From Telopea speciosissima (taxonomy: Eukaryota; Streptophyta; Magnoliopsida; Proteales; Proteaceae): DNA of 64,000 bases. The translations under genes and the position numbers were made by a program. This document shows, one piece after another, positions 23,402 through 34,179 of this stretch. Each line of letters starts with the position of its first letter. Positions within the stretch are counted from its first letter, which is position 1. The notes under the pieces are model-generated. The model worked only from the letters and a program-made list of their open reading frames with translations, ran no database searches and was not told the origin of the DNA. Location of the stretch: the NCBI RefSeq assembly GCF_018873765.1, contig NC_057922.1:66426755-66490754 (forward strand), read 5' to 3'.

Positions 23402-23605
23402 TGCCCCAAACTCGCATCCAAGCTGACAGACTGTTCATTGATGAATGATTTTAACAAACTGTACCTGATGGGTTGTGTTTGTTTTCCATAAAGCAAGATT
23501 GGAGGAATGTTCAGTCAGTAACTCATGATCCTTTTTTTTTGTTTAATTTAAATTGCAATAGATCCTGGACCAAGTTGCTGATATCGATCTAGTCGTGAAT
23601 TTCAG
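23402..23605 (+). pseudogene. Adenylate kinase pseudogene, part right of the retroelement
   Basis: From 23402 TGCCC CAAACTCGCATCCAAGC reads VPQTRIQA, the direct continuation of the exon cut at 16229. After a ~140-bp intron-like stretch and a TTGCAATAG acceptor, 23562-23605 reads ILDQVADIDLVVNF, a highly conserved adenylate kinase segment, then runs into TGA without a donor. The kinase would interconvert ATP+AMP and 2 ADP, but this copy is dead. 23610-24380 holds no further recognised exon, only purine-rich and AT-rich DNA. Confidence 0.75.
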
Positions 23606-24385
23606 ATGATCCGTGAAAAAACAGTCCTAGAAGTAGGATTTGTTCACAATGTCATGAAAGCACAGTGTTGCACCGCTGCCTCTGTTGCAGAGTTCGACAA
23701 ATCCGACCTTCGCATGGTGCGGAGTGAACGAAGAAATGAGGGATGAGGGAATGAGAGAATGGGAGGAGAGAGAAGGGGAGGGAGTCGAGGTACCGAGGGA
23801 GAAGAAACTTTAGCTTCGCCGGAAATAAGAGGGAGGGAAAGAGGGACTATATAGATGATTTTGGGGAAGATGGGTTGTGGTCAATTACATTTTAACCCTT
23901 TTTAAAAAAAGTTAGTTAAAGTATTAAGATTTCTTTGATTTTTTAGTAGTGAATGCGATTTCACTCAATTACCCTCATAAATGTATTTTCAATTGTATCC
24001 CTAACTGTAGTTTAAGAGGGTAGTTATAGCCTTGTTATGTTTGGATAAATAACAGACCCTTATTACACTAATAATTCCCCAAAAATTTAAGCTTTGAAAA
24101 TTTCAAGGCTACTAGGTTGGTGCATAGTATGAGGAGATGTATGATTTTGAATTTAATCATATAATTTCCTCAAAATCCTATAATTAATATTACACCATCC
24201 TTCCATGTGATATAACTAGGTGTAGACAAATTAATGGAGTCGATCACGTGGTGCATGGACCATCGATAACGAGAGGATTCCATGCACAATTTTAGGTATT
24301 GATATTCGATGATCGATACGAATACCTAATTGATACAGATCGGTTGATACAATACGGACATTGATCGAAAAAATGATGTTTTAGC

Positions 24386-24630
24386 TAGGAGTGTAAATGA
24401 ATAGCCGAAATTTGTTTCCGTATCTGTATAGCACTATCCGAATCCGTTAGCAAGATAAATGGATGCGGATGCGGATAGGCTATAGCTATTCGAAAAGCCG
24501 AAAAGCTATATTTACATGTAAACAGATAAAATATCCGATCCGTATCCATGTCTATATCCGTTTAGTACTATTCGAATCCGTCCGAAAGCTAATCAGATGC
24601 GGATACGGATCCGATCCATTTACATCCCTA
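24386..24630. mobile_element. Small hAT-type MITE, copy 1 (245 bp)
   Basis: Ends TAGGAGTGTAAATG and CATTTACATCCCTA are inverted repeats. The flanking 8-mers GTTTTAGC (24378-24385) and GTTTTGGC (24631-24638) differ at one base, fitting an aged 8-bp hAT target duplication. The interior alternates GGATGCGGAT and ATCCGAATCCG motifs and is closely related to 46838-47107. It lies ~335 bp upstream of the eIF3k start codon. Confidence 0.85.
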
Positions 24631-24965
24631 GTTTTGGCCCAATACAGCCCGTTACATCTAGTACATATGTGTATCGGCAAAGACCTAGACCGGTGCCAAT
24701 ACAATCCTTACCCTCCTCCAAATGTGGGTCGGGTAAGGCAGGTAAAACGGGCAAACGGGTTTAATTGGTGACCCTCCCTTCTATCTGATTTTAGTCGTAT
24801 AGAGATGAGAGATTAGAGATTAAAGACGTTTGAATATTATTCCGACCCCTGCCCTAAAACTGAAAGTTCCTCACTCATTCTGTAGTTCGTCTATTCTGTT
24901 ACTGTTTCTGTTTCCCTTCCCGAACGTAGCAGGCTGTGTAACTGGGCGAATCCCAGAAGTACGCC

Positions 24966-27900
24966 ATGGGAAGAGAGCGAGAGGTTCCAAAACAGCCGGT
25001 CTCGTACACGGTTGAGCAGCTTATCGCTGTGAACCCATACAATCCTGACATTCTACCTGATCTCGAAAGCTACGAGAACGAGCAGGTGAGAGATCCAGGC
25101 CTCTCTCTTTCTCTCCTCGTATATCGTAATTCTTTTCACTTATGTTTTCTGTTTCCTGTTTCTCTTGATTCTTTTACTTTACTAATTTAAAGTATAATTA
25201 GTTATGGTGAAAGGTGAGGAATTTTACCGAGAGTCCGGGACAGGAGACTTTTTATGTATTTTTTTTAGTCTGCTTGATGATATTGTTGGGTTTTGAGGAT
25301 GTGTATCAGTTCAACATTGCTTTGAGTATTGGTGTAGGATGTTAAGCTTCTTACTGAAAGCCACTTTAAAAAACCCCAATACGCCAGAAATTGAAAATAA
25401 AAATAAGAAAAGAGCCATGGTGGAGTAGAATGTGGCATTTTTTGGACCTAAATGTTAGTAAACATCACGATTGAAATTGATTTTAGGTTAATAAGAATTT
25501 TGGCCTGTAACTTATTTGAACAGAGGAAGAAGGAAAGGGTAGGATTCTTGATTAATTCTTTATCATTATTCTTCTAAAAGTTATATTGGGTATCTTGCCA
25601 GTGTATAAGAGAGTTTTGGTAGTCTCCATGACGTCAGGTACAATAATAACAACTCATCCTTATCCCAACTAAATGGGGTTCACCACATGGATCCTTGCCC
25701 TCCAATCAGCTTTATTGGAGGTCATACTTAGCTATGCATGTCTTTCCTCACCAGTTCTCCTAGGATCATTTTAGGTCTGCCTCTGGGTCTTTTAGTTCCT
25801 TCAATCTAAATCAAATCACTCCTCCGTACTAGAGCATCCAAATGCCTTTGTTGAACATAGCCTTGCCACCTCAAACAACTTTCTTATAGCTTATCATTTA
25901 TCAGAGCTGCTCCCAAATCAGTCTCCATGCCATCATATACTCCTTTTTATTTCCTGGAACATATTTAGGGTCATATATGTGGAGATAGAGAAGGGGAAAA
26001 AAAAACACATTCTATTGCAAACTTAGAACTATGATTGCATGTACACTGGGAACAAGGTTCAAAGTTTCGGTTTCGAGCCAAGTGAGTTTTTCTTGTAGGT
26101 TTCGATCCTTAGTTTCAAGGACCACATGGCCAAATTGGTTGCTATAATCGATGACCACGGTCAGTGTTGATCTTTAATTCTCCCCTCAATATCGACTCTT
26201 CTTAATTCAATCTTGTTTGTCATGCCTAGTTCATCTTTGTATTTGTCAAGCTTGGTAAAGCACAGTTCTTTGGTGAACACGTCAACAACTTTTCCTTGCA
26301 AGACTTTTTCTCGAATGAAGTGATGGTTTACTTCCATATGTTTGGTCCTTGCATGAAAAACAGGCATTTTTGCCAATCGTATGAGAGAAAAGTTATCACA
26401 GTATAGGGATATTGAATAATTCACTGGCTGATGTAGATCATTCATTAATTGCATCAACCATGGGCTTTCTTGTATTGCCATTGTTGATTTATATTTTGCC
26501 TTTGTGATTGACATAGATACTTTTGATTGTTGTTACACCAAGAGACTGCTACAAATTCAAAACTGAATGTATATCCAATCATTGATTTTCTCTTGCTTGT
26601 GTGACCTGAATAATCAGTATCACAATGGCCAAATAGCTTGCAAGCTTCTCCTTTTCCATATAGAAGACCAAAATCCACAATTCCCTTCACATACTACAAA
26701 TTCCAACAAGTTGCTTCCAGATGAAGCTTCTTTGGCTTCTACATGAAATGACTCACTAGGTCACCTGCATAAGTGATGTCAGGTCGAGTCATTGTCAAGA
26801 AAATAAACTACCTATGAGTTGCCCATACATGGTCGAGCCTTCCAAATCATTTCCATCATCAATACTTAGTTTAGTGTTGACCCCTACTTGCGTATAGATA
26901 GACTTGGAATCTTTTCAAGTTGTATTTTAGTAAGAGATTTCTTATGTGAATTTTGCTGACAAAGGAACAACCCTTCTTTGACTCGATCAATCTCAAGCCT
27001 AAAAAATGCTTGAGGTCTTTTATATGAAATCGTACAGATAAATATTCCCTGATTTGACAATTCATCTTCATTATCTCCTGTGATGATTAGGTCATCTATG
27101 TTGACGAGTATGGTTGATATCTTACCATTTTGAACTTTAACGAACAAGCTCAAATATGGAGGTGTAACTGAGTATCCACTTTGAACTAAGCTATTTTTTT
27201 GTACCATGCACTAGTGCTTGCTTCAATCCATACAAAACTTTTCGTATTTTTCATACTTATTTTTGTCGGTCTTGACACATGAATCTTTTTGTTTACTCCA
27301 TGTAGATGTCATGGTCAAGCTCTCTGTGAAGAAAGACATTCTTTACGTCCATCTACTATAATGTCCATGCCTTTCTTGTTGCAAGTGCTATCAAAACCCG
27401 TGCAGTTGGGATTTTGGCAACCTGATTGAATGTGTCGTCATAATCTAGCTCATATTGTTGCAAGAAACCTCAAGCAACCAATCGAGCTTTTGATGGCGGC
27501 CAATCTAAAAGCCCGAGCTTCGGGGCAGAGAGGCACTTCCAAGGCCATATGCCAAACTGTTGAACACTACCTGATCAATATGGGACTAAACTCTCCTCCC
27601 ATTCCTGGCAAGGAGCGTACTCATTGCATCAACTCTCCCCAGCTTTGGGCCATGGGCCCCCACATGGCCAATGCACGGACAACCCGCTCTGATCCCCTCT
27701 CGGAATCCTCCCTCTCTCCTAACCGGCCCTCCACCAGTTCAGGTTCTAGTTATTTTCTGCAATTCATCTTCTAGTACTTGCTGTTCTAGTTCTGAAATTA
27801 AATTCTGTTCTAACTAGAATTCATATGCAAGGCTTTTTTTTTTGCATGAATTCTGACGAGGGAAATCCAACCATTAGATCATCTTCAAATTTTGATCAGT

Positions 27901-30900
27901 TGTTCTTCAACCTTAAGAAATCCTCCAATCAGAATTTGGTCCAGATCAGACTTGCCAATCTAGAATTATATTGAAATTCCCATTCTGCCCTTATCTCTTA
28001 AGTTGAGATTCTGCTTTCTGAATATTGACTTTATTTACTGGTTTTACTAATCTGATATTGCTGAGATTTATAATATATATTCAAGATCAATTAAGCTATC
28101 TATCCCTCTTTTCTGAATTCTGTTTTGAGTAGTGAAGTTACTGTTCTACCCTCCTAGCACAACTAGGATTACCTCCTATCTTCTGATCAAGCCATTGGAT
28201 CTACCAAAGAATTTCAGCAAGTGTTCATCCCTTTATTTGTTGAAATCGATTTGAGTTTGGTGGTTGTCTGACCATCTGATTTGCTTCTATTAATTATTCT
28301 CCTAATTTGGATTTTTATTTTCTGAGAAAAGATCCTATTTTGGTACTGTTTTGACAACTCAAATACAGTACTACATTACTAAGGCTTTGCTTGCCAAAAA
28401 AAGAACCCCCTGAGAAGTTTTCCAATGATTGAGCATGGTAATTTATGAATCTTTTCAGAAGATTTAATGAATTTTTTTGCCTACTTTTATGCTATTTTCA
28501 TCTTGGATAGTGTTTTCAGTTATTGTAACCTTTTAGATATGCCCATCAATTTCAGTAGGACACTGCAAATCAACTACTAAAACCCTAGAATTTTCTGATT
28601 TATGACAAGGAAGTATTATCTGTTGATGCATATACAGGTCAGTAATATGTATATTTTTTCCCATTCATGACGTTGGAGGTATATTTGTTTTGTTCCAAAA
28701 TAGGTTTCTTCACAAACATACAGTCTGGATGCAAATCTGTGCCTACTTCGACTCTATCAGGTTGGCTCTCTCACTATCCAAAGCGTGCACACACACACAA
28801 CCTGCTACCCCTAACACAAGCACAAACAATGAAACACAGAAAGACGCACACTCATAGATGCCTTAATTTCTTCATGAAATTCCTGGTTTAAGATTCCCTA
28901 TTTGTTAAATGGATGAAGTATTGTGTGCTATTTACATCCATTGAAATCATGTTCATTCTGCAGTTTGAACCAGAGCGAATGAGTACCCAGATTGTCGCAC
29001 GCATTTTGGTCAAGGTCTTGTTAACATGCTTAAATATTTAAGAAGTTTGTCTAACTTTCTATATCCAAGTTTCTCTTAAATGCCTGATTTTTATTTTCTT
29101 TTCCTTTTTGAGCAGGCTCTTATGGCAATGCCAGCTCCAGATTTCAGCCTTTGTCTCTTTTTAATCCCAGAGCGAGTGGTATTATTTTCTTATTCTCTTC
29201 ATTTAGTTTGGTTGTTAATTATTGATGTCCCAATGTGTTGGGAATGAGTTGTGTTCTTGAAAGTTTAAACTAACATGTCATCAGAGTTGTATAAAGCTTA
29301 TTGTATTTTTTTCCTGAGGTTAGTGAGGTCAGGTTTGCTCAGTTTTCATTAAAAAAAAATCTGGAGAGAGGGGTGATGGGGAAAAAGAAATTGGCTAGTG
29401 GCAGTCACTAACAACATAAATATGCAATACAAAGCTTGATTTGATATTCCTACCCCAGGTTAAATTATATGTGAAAAAAATTGACCTAGTTGATAGACCA
29501 ACTTGATATTGGTTGAATTTAGTTGGCTCCAAATGTGGCCAAAATTGTCAACACTGCTCGACTAGTGCCTACGTCAGCTTGCATCTGGTTGCAATTGACT
29601 CGTTGATGTTCTATCTATACTAATCAAGATTGAATTGGAACTTTAATGCTTCCCCTATTTTTTAATGGTTCCTTTTCATTTCAATTATATCTTTTTTCTT
29701 TGGAGCGAGGGGTGGTGGTTTGGTTAGAATTTAGAGATATTGAAATTCCAGAAGACCAAGTTCTGTCTCATTGCAAATGACATTTTTTTTACACCCTCTT
29801 TTATTCTTTTCTAAGTTCTTGTGATAAGTAGGCTGTGACACTGCTTTTATTTGGCTGTCTTGATTATCAGCAAATGGAAGAACAGTTCAAAACATTGATT
29901 GTCCTCTCACACTATTTGGAGGTATGTCTTTGTTGTTTGTCGTTTAATACACGTAAACACATGCTTGTAATGGCCTTAGAGTGTATGCATCCTTTACAGA
30001 CAGCAAGATTCTGCCAATTCTGTGATGAGGCAGCAAAGAATCGCCATATACTTGAAGTAGTGCTAGGTAACAATTCAGTCTTGTGTAGTTCTATAGCACT
30101 TAACCCCATTTTCTTTCATTTAATGCCTGTTGGTTTCCAAAAGTCCCTTTTTATGGTCCCGGAGAGGAAGATGCAGTTTGGGTTGACGTATAGTGCAACT
30201 TGTTTGACATTTTAGGTCATATGGGATTTCCCTGTTCTTTCCCTTGAATGAGATATAATTCGTTCTGCCCAAGAAAGATTGTTGAATCATCATAATTTGG
30301 AGCATGAAGTAGAATTATTTAGTAGGGCAGTTTTTCTTTTGTTTTTTTTTTTTGGGGGGGGGGGGGGGAGTGTTATTATGGTTGGCTTGGTTGGACTAAT
30401 AAAATGAAGCTTCTAGTTTCTGTTCAGAAAATACACAATTGGTAGTATTCTGTATATGCACTATTAGCATAAGTGATTTCTATTTATAGATCTCAAACTG
30501 CCAATTAATCTTTACCCAGAAAAAAAAAAACTACCAATTAATCGAGTAAGATAATAAGATGACTGCATCAAATATTTGGCAGAAGGCGTGCAGTAATTGA
30601 AAAAAAAGAAAAAAAAAAAAAGGAAACAATAGTAAAAAAGAAGTGGTCCTACTTCATACCTCCCTGCAGATTTGGTCCTAAAATTATAGCTGCTAGTAAA
30701 TGCAAGTTATAGATTATGTTATCCTGGCAGATAACAGTTGAAATAGATTGAAAATCATTGCCTTTATGGTCACTCGAAGGAGAAAGAATAAGATAAAGGG
30801 AATAGGGGCTTTATGAGTTCTTAAAGTGTTGTTTAGTTCATTTGGTTAATCAACGAGTAAGGCTTATTTTTCGTTGTTCATATAAATCAGTTGATATGCT

Positions 30901-32314
30901 AGGTATATATTTATTGCGCTGTTTTAAACTGCTTGGACAAGCAATTTGTGAGTCATCTTTCTGTCATACGTCTCCTTTCCTTTTCCTCCATGTTTTCAGA
31001 GCTATAAATGAATGATGTTTCTTAGGTGACCCCATTTAGTTGGGATAAGGCTGAGTTAAGTTGAGATAAATATGTTTCTTCTTAAAAACTATAGGACAGA
31101 TGTGTATGTATTACTAGAGGAAACAGAAGAAAACATGAGCCAGTGAGCCACCTAGCATGAATGGAGTCCTTTTTAAACTTGGATTTAGAGGGTTCACATA
31201 TATTTTTTCTTCTCCTTTTGGGAGTGGGGTTCCAGCTGAAACACACGGTTGGGAAGTGTTGCAACTGAAGCAGCTTTTTGGCCATATAGCAGTTTCTGAC
31301 GGGGCCCAAGTTTGTCGAAATACTGTCCATGTCACCATCTAACCATGAGTCTGTCTTCATTTCAACCTGATATCTCCACATAAAGAGTAGGGCTTCCAAA
31401 TAATTATTTTGTTTGGTAATGGGAGCAGTACAGGAACCATTCAAAAAACATATACGTGGTGGCCATATGGTTGATGTAGCATCCTAAATTGAAATGTGGC
31501 TTGTCCAGCTTATTCCACATCTATCCAACACTCAGAATGAGCAAATAGGTAGACCATGTGGAAGAACAATTCACTTCAGTTGGACGGCATTCGTAATGTG
31601 GTTCAATTGGCTATATTTCTGCTTTTTTTTGTTATTTCTCTGCCTTTTTTTGGTGGGGGGGAGGTGAATTTTTTTTCTGGGGAATTAGTTTTGAAGTCTT
31701 CAGAGACTTATTTCACTACTCCCCTTTTATTGATGTCCTGCTAATACAGTCTTCTTGTTGTCTCACCCATTTCTGTTGCTTACAAGATAATAAATTGCAA
31801 TTTTGTTTTCTTTGGTGAATAAATCTAGGTTTTGAGCAAGCAATACAAGCTTACGCAATTCATGTCCTTTCCCTGACTTTCCAAAAGGTTCCCAGAGCTG
31901 TACTTGCGGAGGTAACCTATGATTTCTTTCCCTTTTTTCCACTGTTTTTGCCCTTCCATTTGATTTATCTGGTTTCCTTATATATGGTTGACACCCAATC
32001 CCTAAGTTTTTCAAGGGTTGAGATGTTCCTGTCTCATTCTAGTCTTGTTGTAAAACTTGTTGGATTTGTTTATTTAGAATGTTTCCCCCCAATTTTGGAT
32101 GAATTTACAGGCTATTAACATTGAAGGCCTTTCACTGGACAAGTACCTGGAACATCAGGTTTCCAACTGTGGGTGGGCTCTTGAGAAGGGCCATGGTCGG
32201 AGCCAGCTTATTGTCCTTCCTCGCAATAAGTTTAACCAGCCGGAGCTAAAGCAAAACACTGCAGATAGAATTCCTTTAGAGCACATTACCCGAATCTTCC
32301 CCATTCTTGGCTGA
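24966..32314 (+). CDS. EIF3K: Eukaryotic translation initiation factor 3 subunit K
   Basis: Non-core subunit of the eIF3 complex that assembles on the 40S ribosome during cytoplasmic translation initiation. Eight exons with consensus borders: 24966-25085, 28704-28760, 28964-29014, 29116-29178, 29871-29921, 30000-30066, 31829-31911 and 32111-32314. They sum to 696 nt, giving a 231-residue protein, close to the ~226 of other plants. Start context CGCCATGGG. Residues 13-40 read VSYTVEQLIAVNPYNPDILP and on, as in plant eIF3k. Further landmarks are TYSLDANLCLLRLYQ, FEPERMSTQIVARIL, MPAPDFSLCLFLIPERV, EEQFKTLIVLSHYLE and the C-terminal HITRIFPILG. The C-terminal half is the PCI/CSN8-type fold of this family. 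The frame is fully open, so the gene is probably functional. Introns 1 (3.6 kb) and 6 (1.76 kb) are long and hold element debris. Confidence 0.96.
25640..25975 (-). mobile_element. RTE-type LINE 3' fragment in eIF3k intron 1
   Basis: Read on the minus strand it carries the decayed end of the reverse transcriptase frame and the 3' tail CCCATTTAGTTGGGATAAGG followed by TTATTATTG. It is collinear with the plus-strand fragment at 48720-49240, including AGGAAAGACATGCATAGCT and GGAGGGCAAGGATCCATGT. 5' truncated, as usual for LINEs. Confidence 0.75.
26165..27500 (-). mobile_element. Ty1/Copia polymerase relic in eIF3k intron 1
   Basis: On the minus strand, from high to low coordinate: LDYDDTFNQVAK (near 27450), MDVKNVFLH, the reverse transcriptase active-site equivalent NIDDLIITGD (near 27090), then RNase H pieces including VFHARTKHMEVNHHF and VVDVFTKEL (near 26270). 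The frame is broken by several shifts and stops. No LTRs were delimited. It is antisense to eIF3k and must be spliced out with intron 1. Confidence 0.8.
27500..28703. other. Rest of eIF3k intron 1
   Basis: AT-rich intronic DNA with no recognised gene. A plus-strand frame at 27430-27774 partly overlaps the antisense Copia relic and has no domain. The intron ends at the TAG acceptor 28701-28703. Confidence 0.5.
31025..31072 (+). repeat. RTE/SINE 3'-tail fragment in eIF3k intron 6
   Basis: GACCCCATTTAGTTGGGATAAGGCTGAG followed by degenerate TTGAG repeats, without the upstream body. The same tail recurs at 32685-32730 (plus strand), at 51620-51680 (diverged) and in complement at 25640, 50410 and 54182. 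It marks a locally common element family. Confidence 0.55.
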
Positions 32315-32969
32315 TACTAGAAGAGGGATCTACTTATAACATGGTAATTATGCAATTTCTTTTATTGGTGATGAATTAGTTTTTTCTTTATGAAATAGAA
32401 TAGCGGGAGTACTAATTCTTCTTCACAATTTTCCAATTCTGCTCCAATTGGTGATGAATTAGTTTTTGCATTATAGGTGCTTCATTTTTTCCTTACAGTT
32501 CCTGAAATGTGTTTAGAATTAGACCATATCCCCTCCCCTAATTTTCCCCCTCTTTGGAGGAAAAAAAGTCAATATTGGTACAAAAGTTGTTTAGTGTACT
32601 GGAAGAGATCTGCATGGGTGTTGAGTAGTGTTAATTTTGTCCTTTTCTCAAACAATACTGACTATTAGCCCTTGATAATGTCTAGCCAACCCCATTTAGT
32701 TGGGATAAGGCTGAGTTTGTTGTTGTTGTAGCGCTCGATAATGTCTCTGCACTGTAGTAGCAGTTTACTGCAGCAAAAAGCAGATCTAATTCTGTCAGGT
32801 AATACTTCTGCTGATGGTACCAACTGGTTCGGCTGGAAAAGTCTCTAGCTTGTCGTAGCTCAGACCTGGGAATGGATCCCACCTTCACCTGGAGTTGGAC
32901 TGCCCTCTCTTTTGTGTGATATGAACTCCCCTCACTTCTTTAAAAAACTGTCCTTGAACTCTAGGGGAT
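32315..32969. other. EIF3K: eIF3k 3' UTR and downstream spacer
   Basis: The first few hundred bases after the stop are T-rich, in keeping with a plant 3' UTR, but no single poly(A) signal stands out. A CCCATTTAGTTGGGATAAGG tail with (GTT)n lies at 32690-32730. No further gene recognised. Confidence 0.4.
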
Positions 32970-33161
32970 GTTTATCCTCTCATGTTCCCTGCCCAGTACA
33001 GTTATCCGGTTCCTCTCATAGGGGGGGGGGGGGGGCGGAAATGACGACCTAATCCCCCCCACCCTAACACACTGCCCAGGTGGGGTCCGCCCCCCTCCCC
33101 ATCCCCTTCTTATTAGAGGCACCAGACAACAGTACCGGGCAGAGAACCTAAGAGGATAAAA
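32970..33161. repeat. Fold-back repeat with G15 and C-rich loop
   Basis: Left arm (GTTTATCCTCTCATGTTCCC, from 32970) pairs with right arm (to about 33161, ending GGCAGAGAACCTAAGAGGAT). The loop holds G15 at 33021-33035 opposite C-rich runs at 33054-33060 and 33090-33100. Ends resemble the fold-back at 15004-15145. Confidence 0.6.
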
Positions 33162-33944
33162 ATTGGAACTGTAATTCTGCCAAGGTTTTTGTAAAGAACA
33201 CAAATTGTTTGACACTGGTTTTGCATTGTCAAAATGCATCATACAGGCCATTTTATGTAGCAAAATGCTGGAAGTTTCACCAAATCTAATAACCACACCC
33301 TTCCCGATTACAGTGGGTTTTACAATTTTCACTTTTATCTTGATTATCACACTTGTCAAAGTCTGTCCGATGGGTGGTTTGTAGGTTGGGTAGCCTTACA
33401 AGTTTGTAGTTTTGTATGGAGGATCAGTGAACTTTGTAAAAGTGTCCCGATCTCAACTTCATTGGTGAAAGTTTTCGTGGTTGGCAACTCTCTAGTAGAA
33501 CTGGTGGATGGGAGCATCTGTTCTCTGCCACAGGGAAGAGTGATGTGGTAATTATGAGAATTGGATATCTAAGAAATTGTTTTAATTGGTCACATGTCAA
33601 ATTTCAACCTCATTGTTAATCATTTTTGTTCCATTTAATGGTACACTCTCTGTATACGTAGACCCATACATCCTCTCTATGGTGTAGGGTTTTTTTCATG
33701 TTTTATTTTGTCATTTGGCCAACTCCACTGGATTAAACTTGTAGATGTAGGTACAAGATGTGCATCTTCCCTTTATAGTGGCTTTTGCCATTTTCACACA
33801 AGTCTGTACACATCGCCTGATCATACCTTGGGAATTGGTTTCTTGAAGCACCGACACTACATAAGCTGCTAACGGAGAGAGCTCCAAGAGCTTCCCTTCA
33901 TTTCTTGCTGGGCCGACAGTTTTCTACTGTGGCTTGAAGATGTA
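33162..33944. other. Intergenic, no gene recognised
   Basis: AT-rich, no frame with a recognisable domain. Confidence 0.4.
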
Positions 33945-34175
33945 TAAGCAAACCAATAAACCGCAAAAGATGGATTGTTTTTAGAATTTTTCCTATCAAA
34001 AGTGGAATTTGTGCTTGTGGAAATTATTGAGTAATCGAAGATGAAAATAAAGACCCGACCATCTGTGAACAATGTGGAGTCGAGTTTGTCGATTCTAGGC
34101 TAAGAATATATCAAATGGGATGTGTCAAATTGGCATGTTTAGTAACTCATTTATGGTATTTGAAACGTCTTCTTA
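33945..34175 (+). pseudogene. rpoC1: Nuclear plastid DNA fragment: rpoC1 (plastid RNA polymerase beta' subunit)
   Basis: Plus-strand translation with small frame breaks reads, in family order, IKSGICACGNY-type residues (near 33995), [19 protein letters not shown] (near 34064-34120), [15 protein letters not shown] (to about 34170). This is the N-terminal zinc-binding part of the plastid-encoded polymerase subunit. A stop replaces the Arg after GNY and several substitutions have built up. Similarity ends abruptly after KRL. It is thus an old plastid-to-nucleus transfer (NUPT), not a gene. Confidence 0.85.
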
Positions 34176-34179
34176 AGCC

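Noticed and set aside
24830..25015. 61-codon plus-strand frame overlapping the eIF3k start
   Set aside because: Out of frame with eIF3k and mostly leader sequence; no support as an upstream reading frame beyond chance.
27430..27774. 114-codon plus-strand frame in eIF3k intron 1
   Set aside because: Its beginning is antisense to the Copia relic and the rest matches no known family.
31082..31444. 120-codon minus-strand frame in eIF3k intron 6
   Set aside because: Intronic, no recognisable domain, no splice partners.
5443..33161. CRISPR-like arrays among the hairpin and short repeats
   Set aside because: The repeats are paired inverted arms or two-copy tandems without regular spacers, in a eukaryotic genome.
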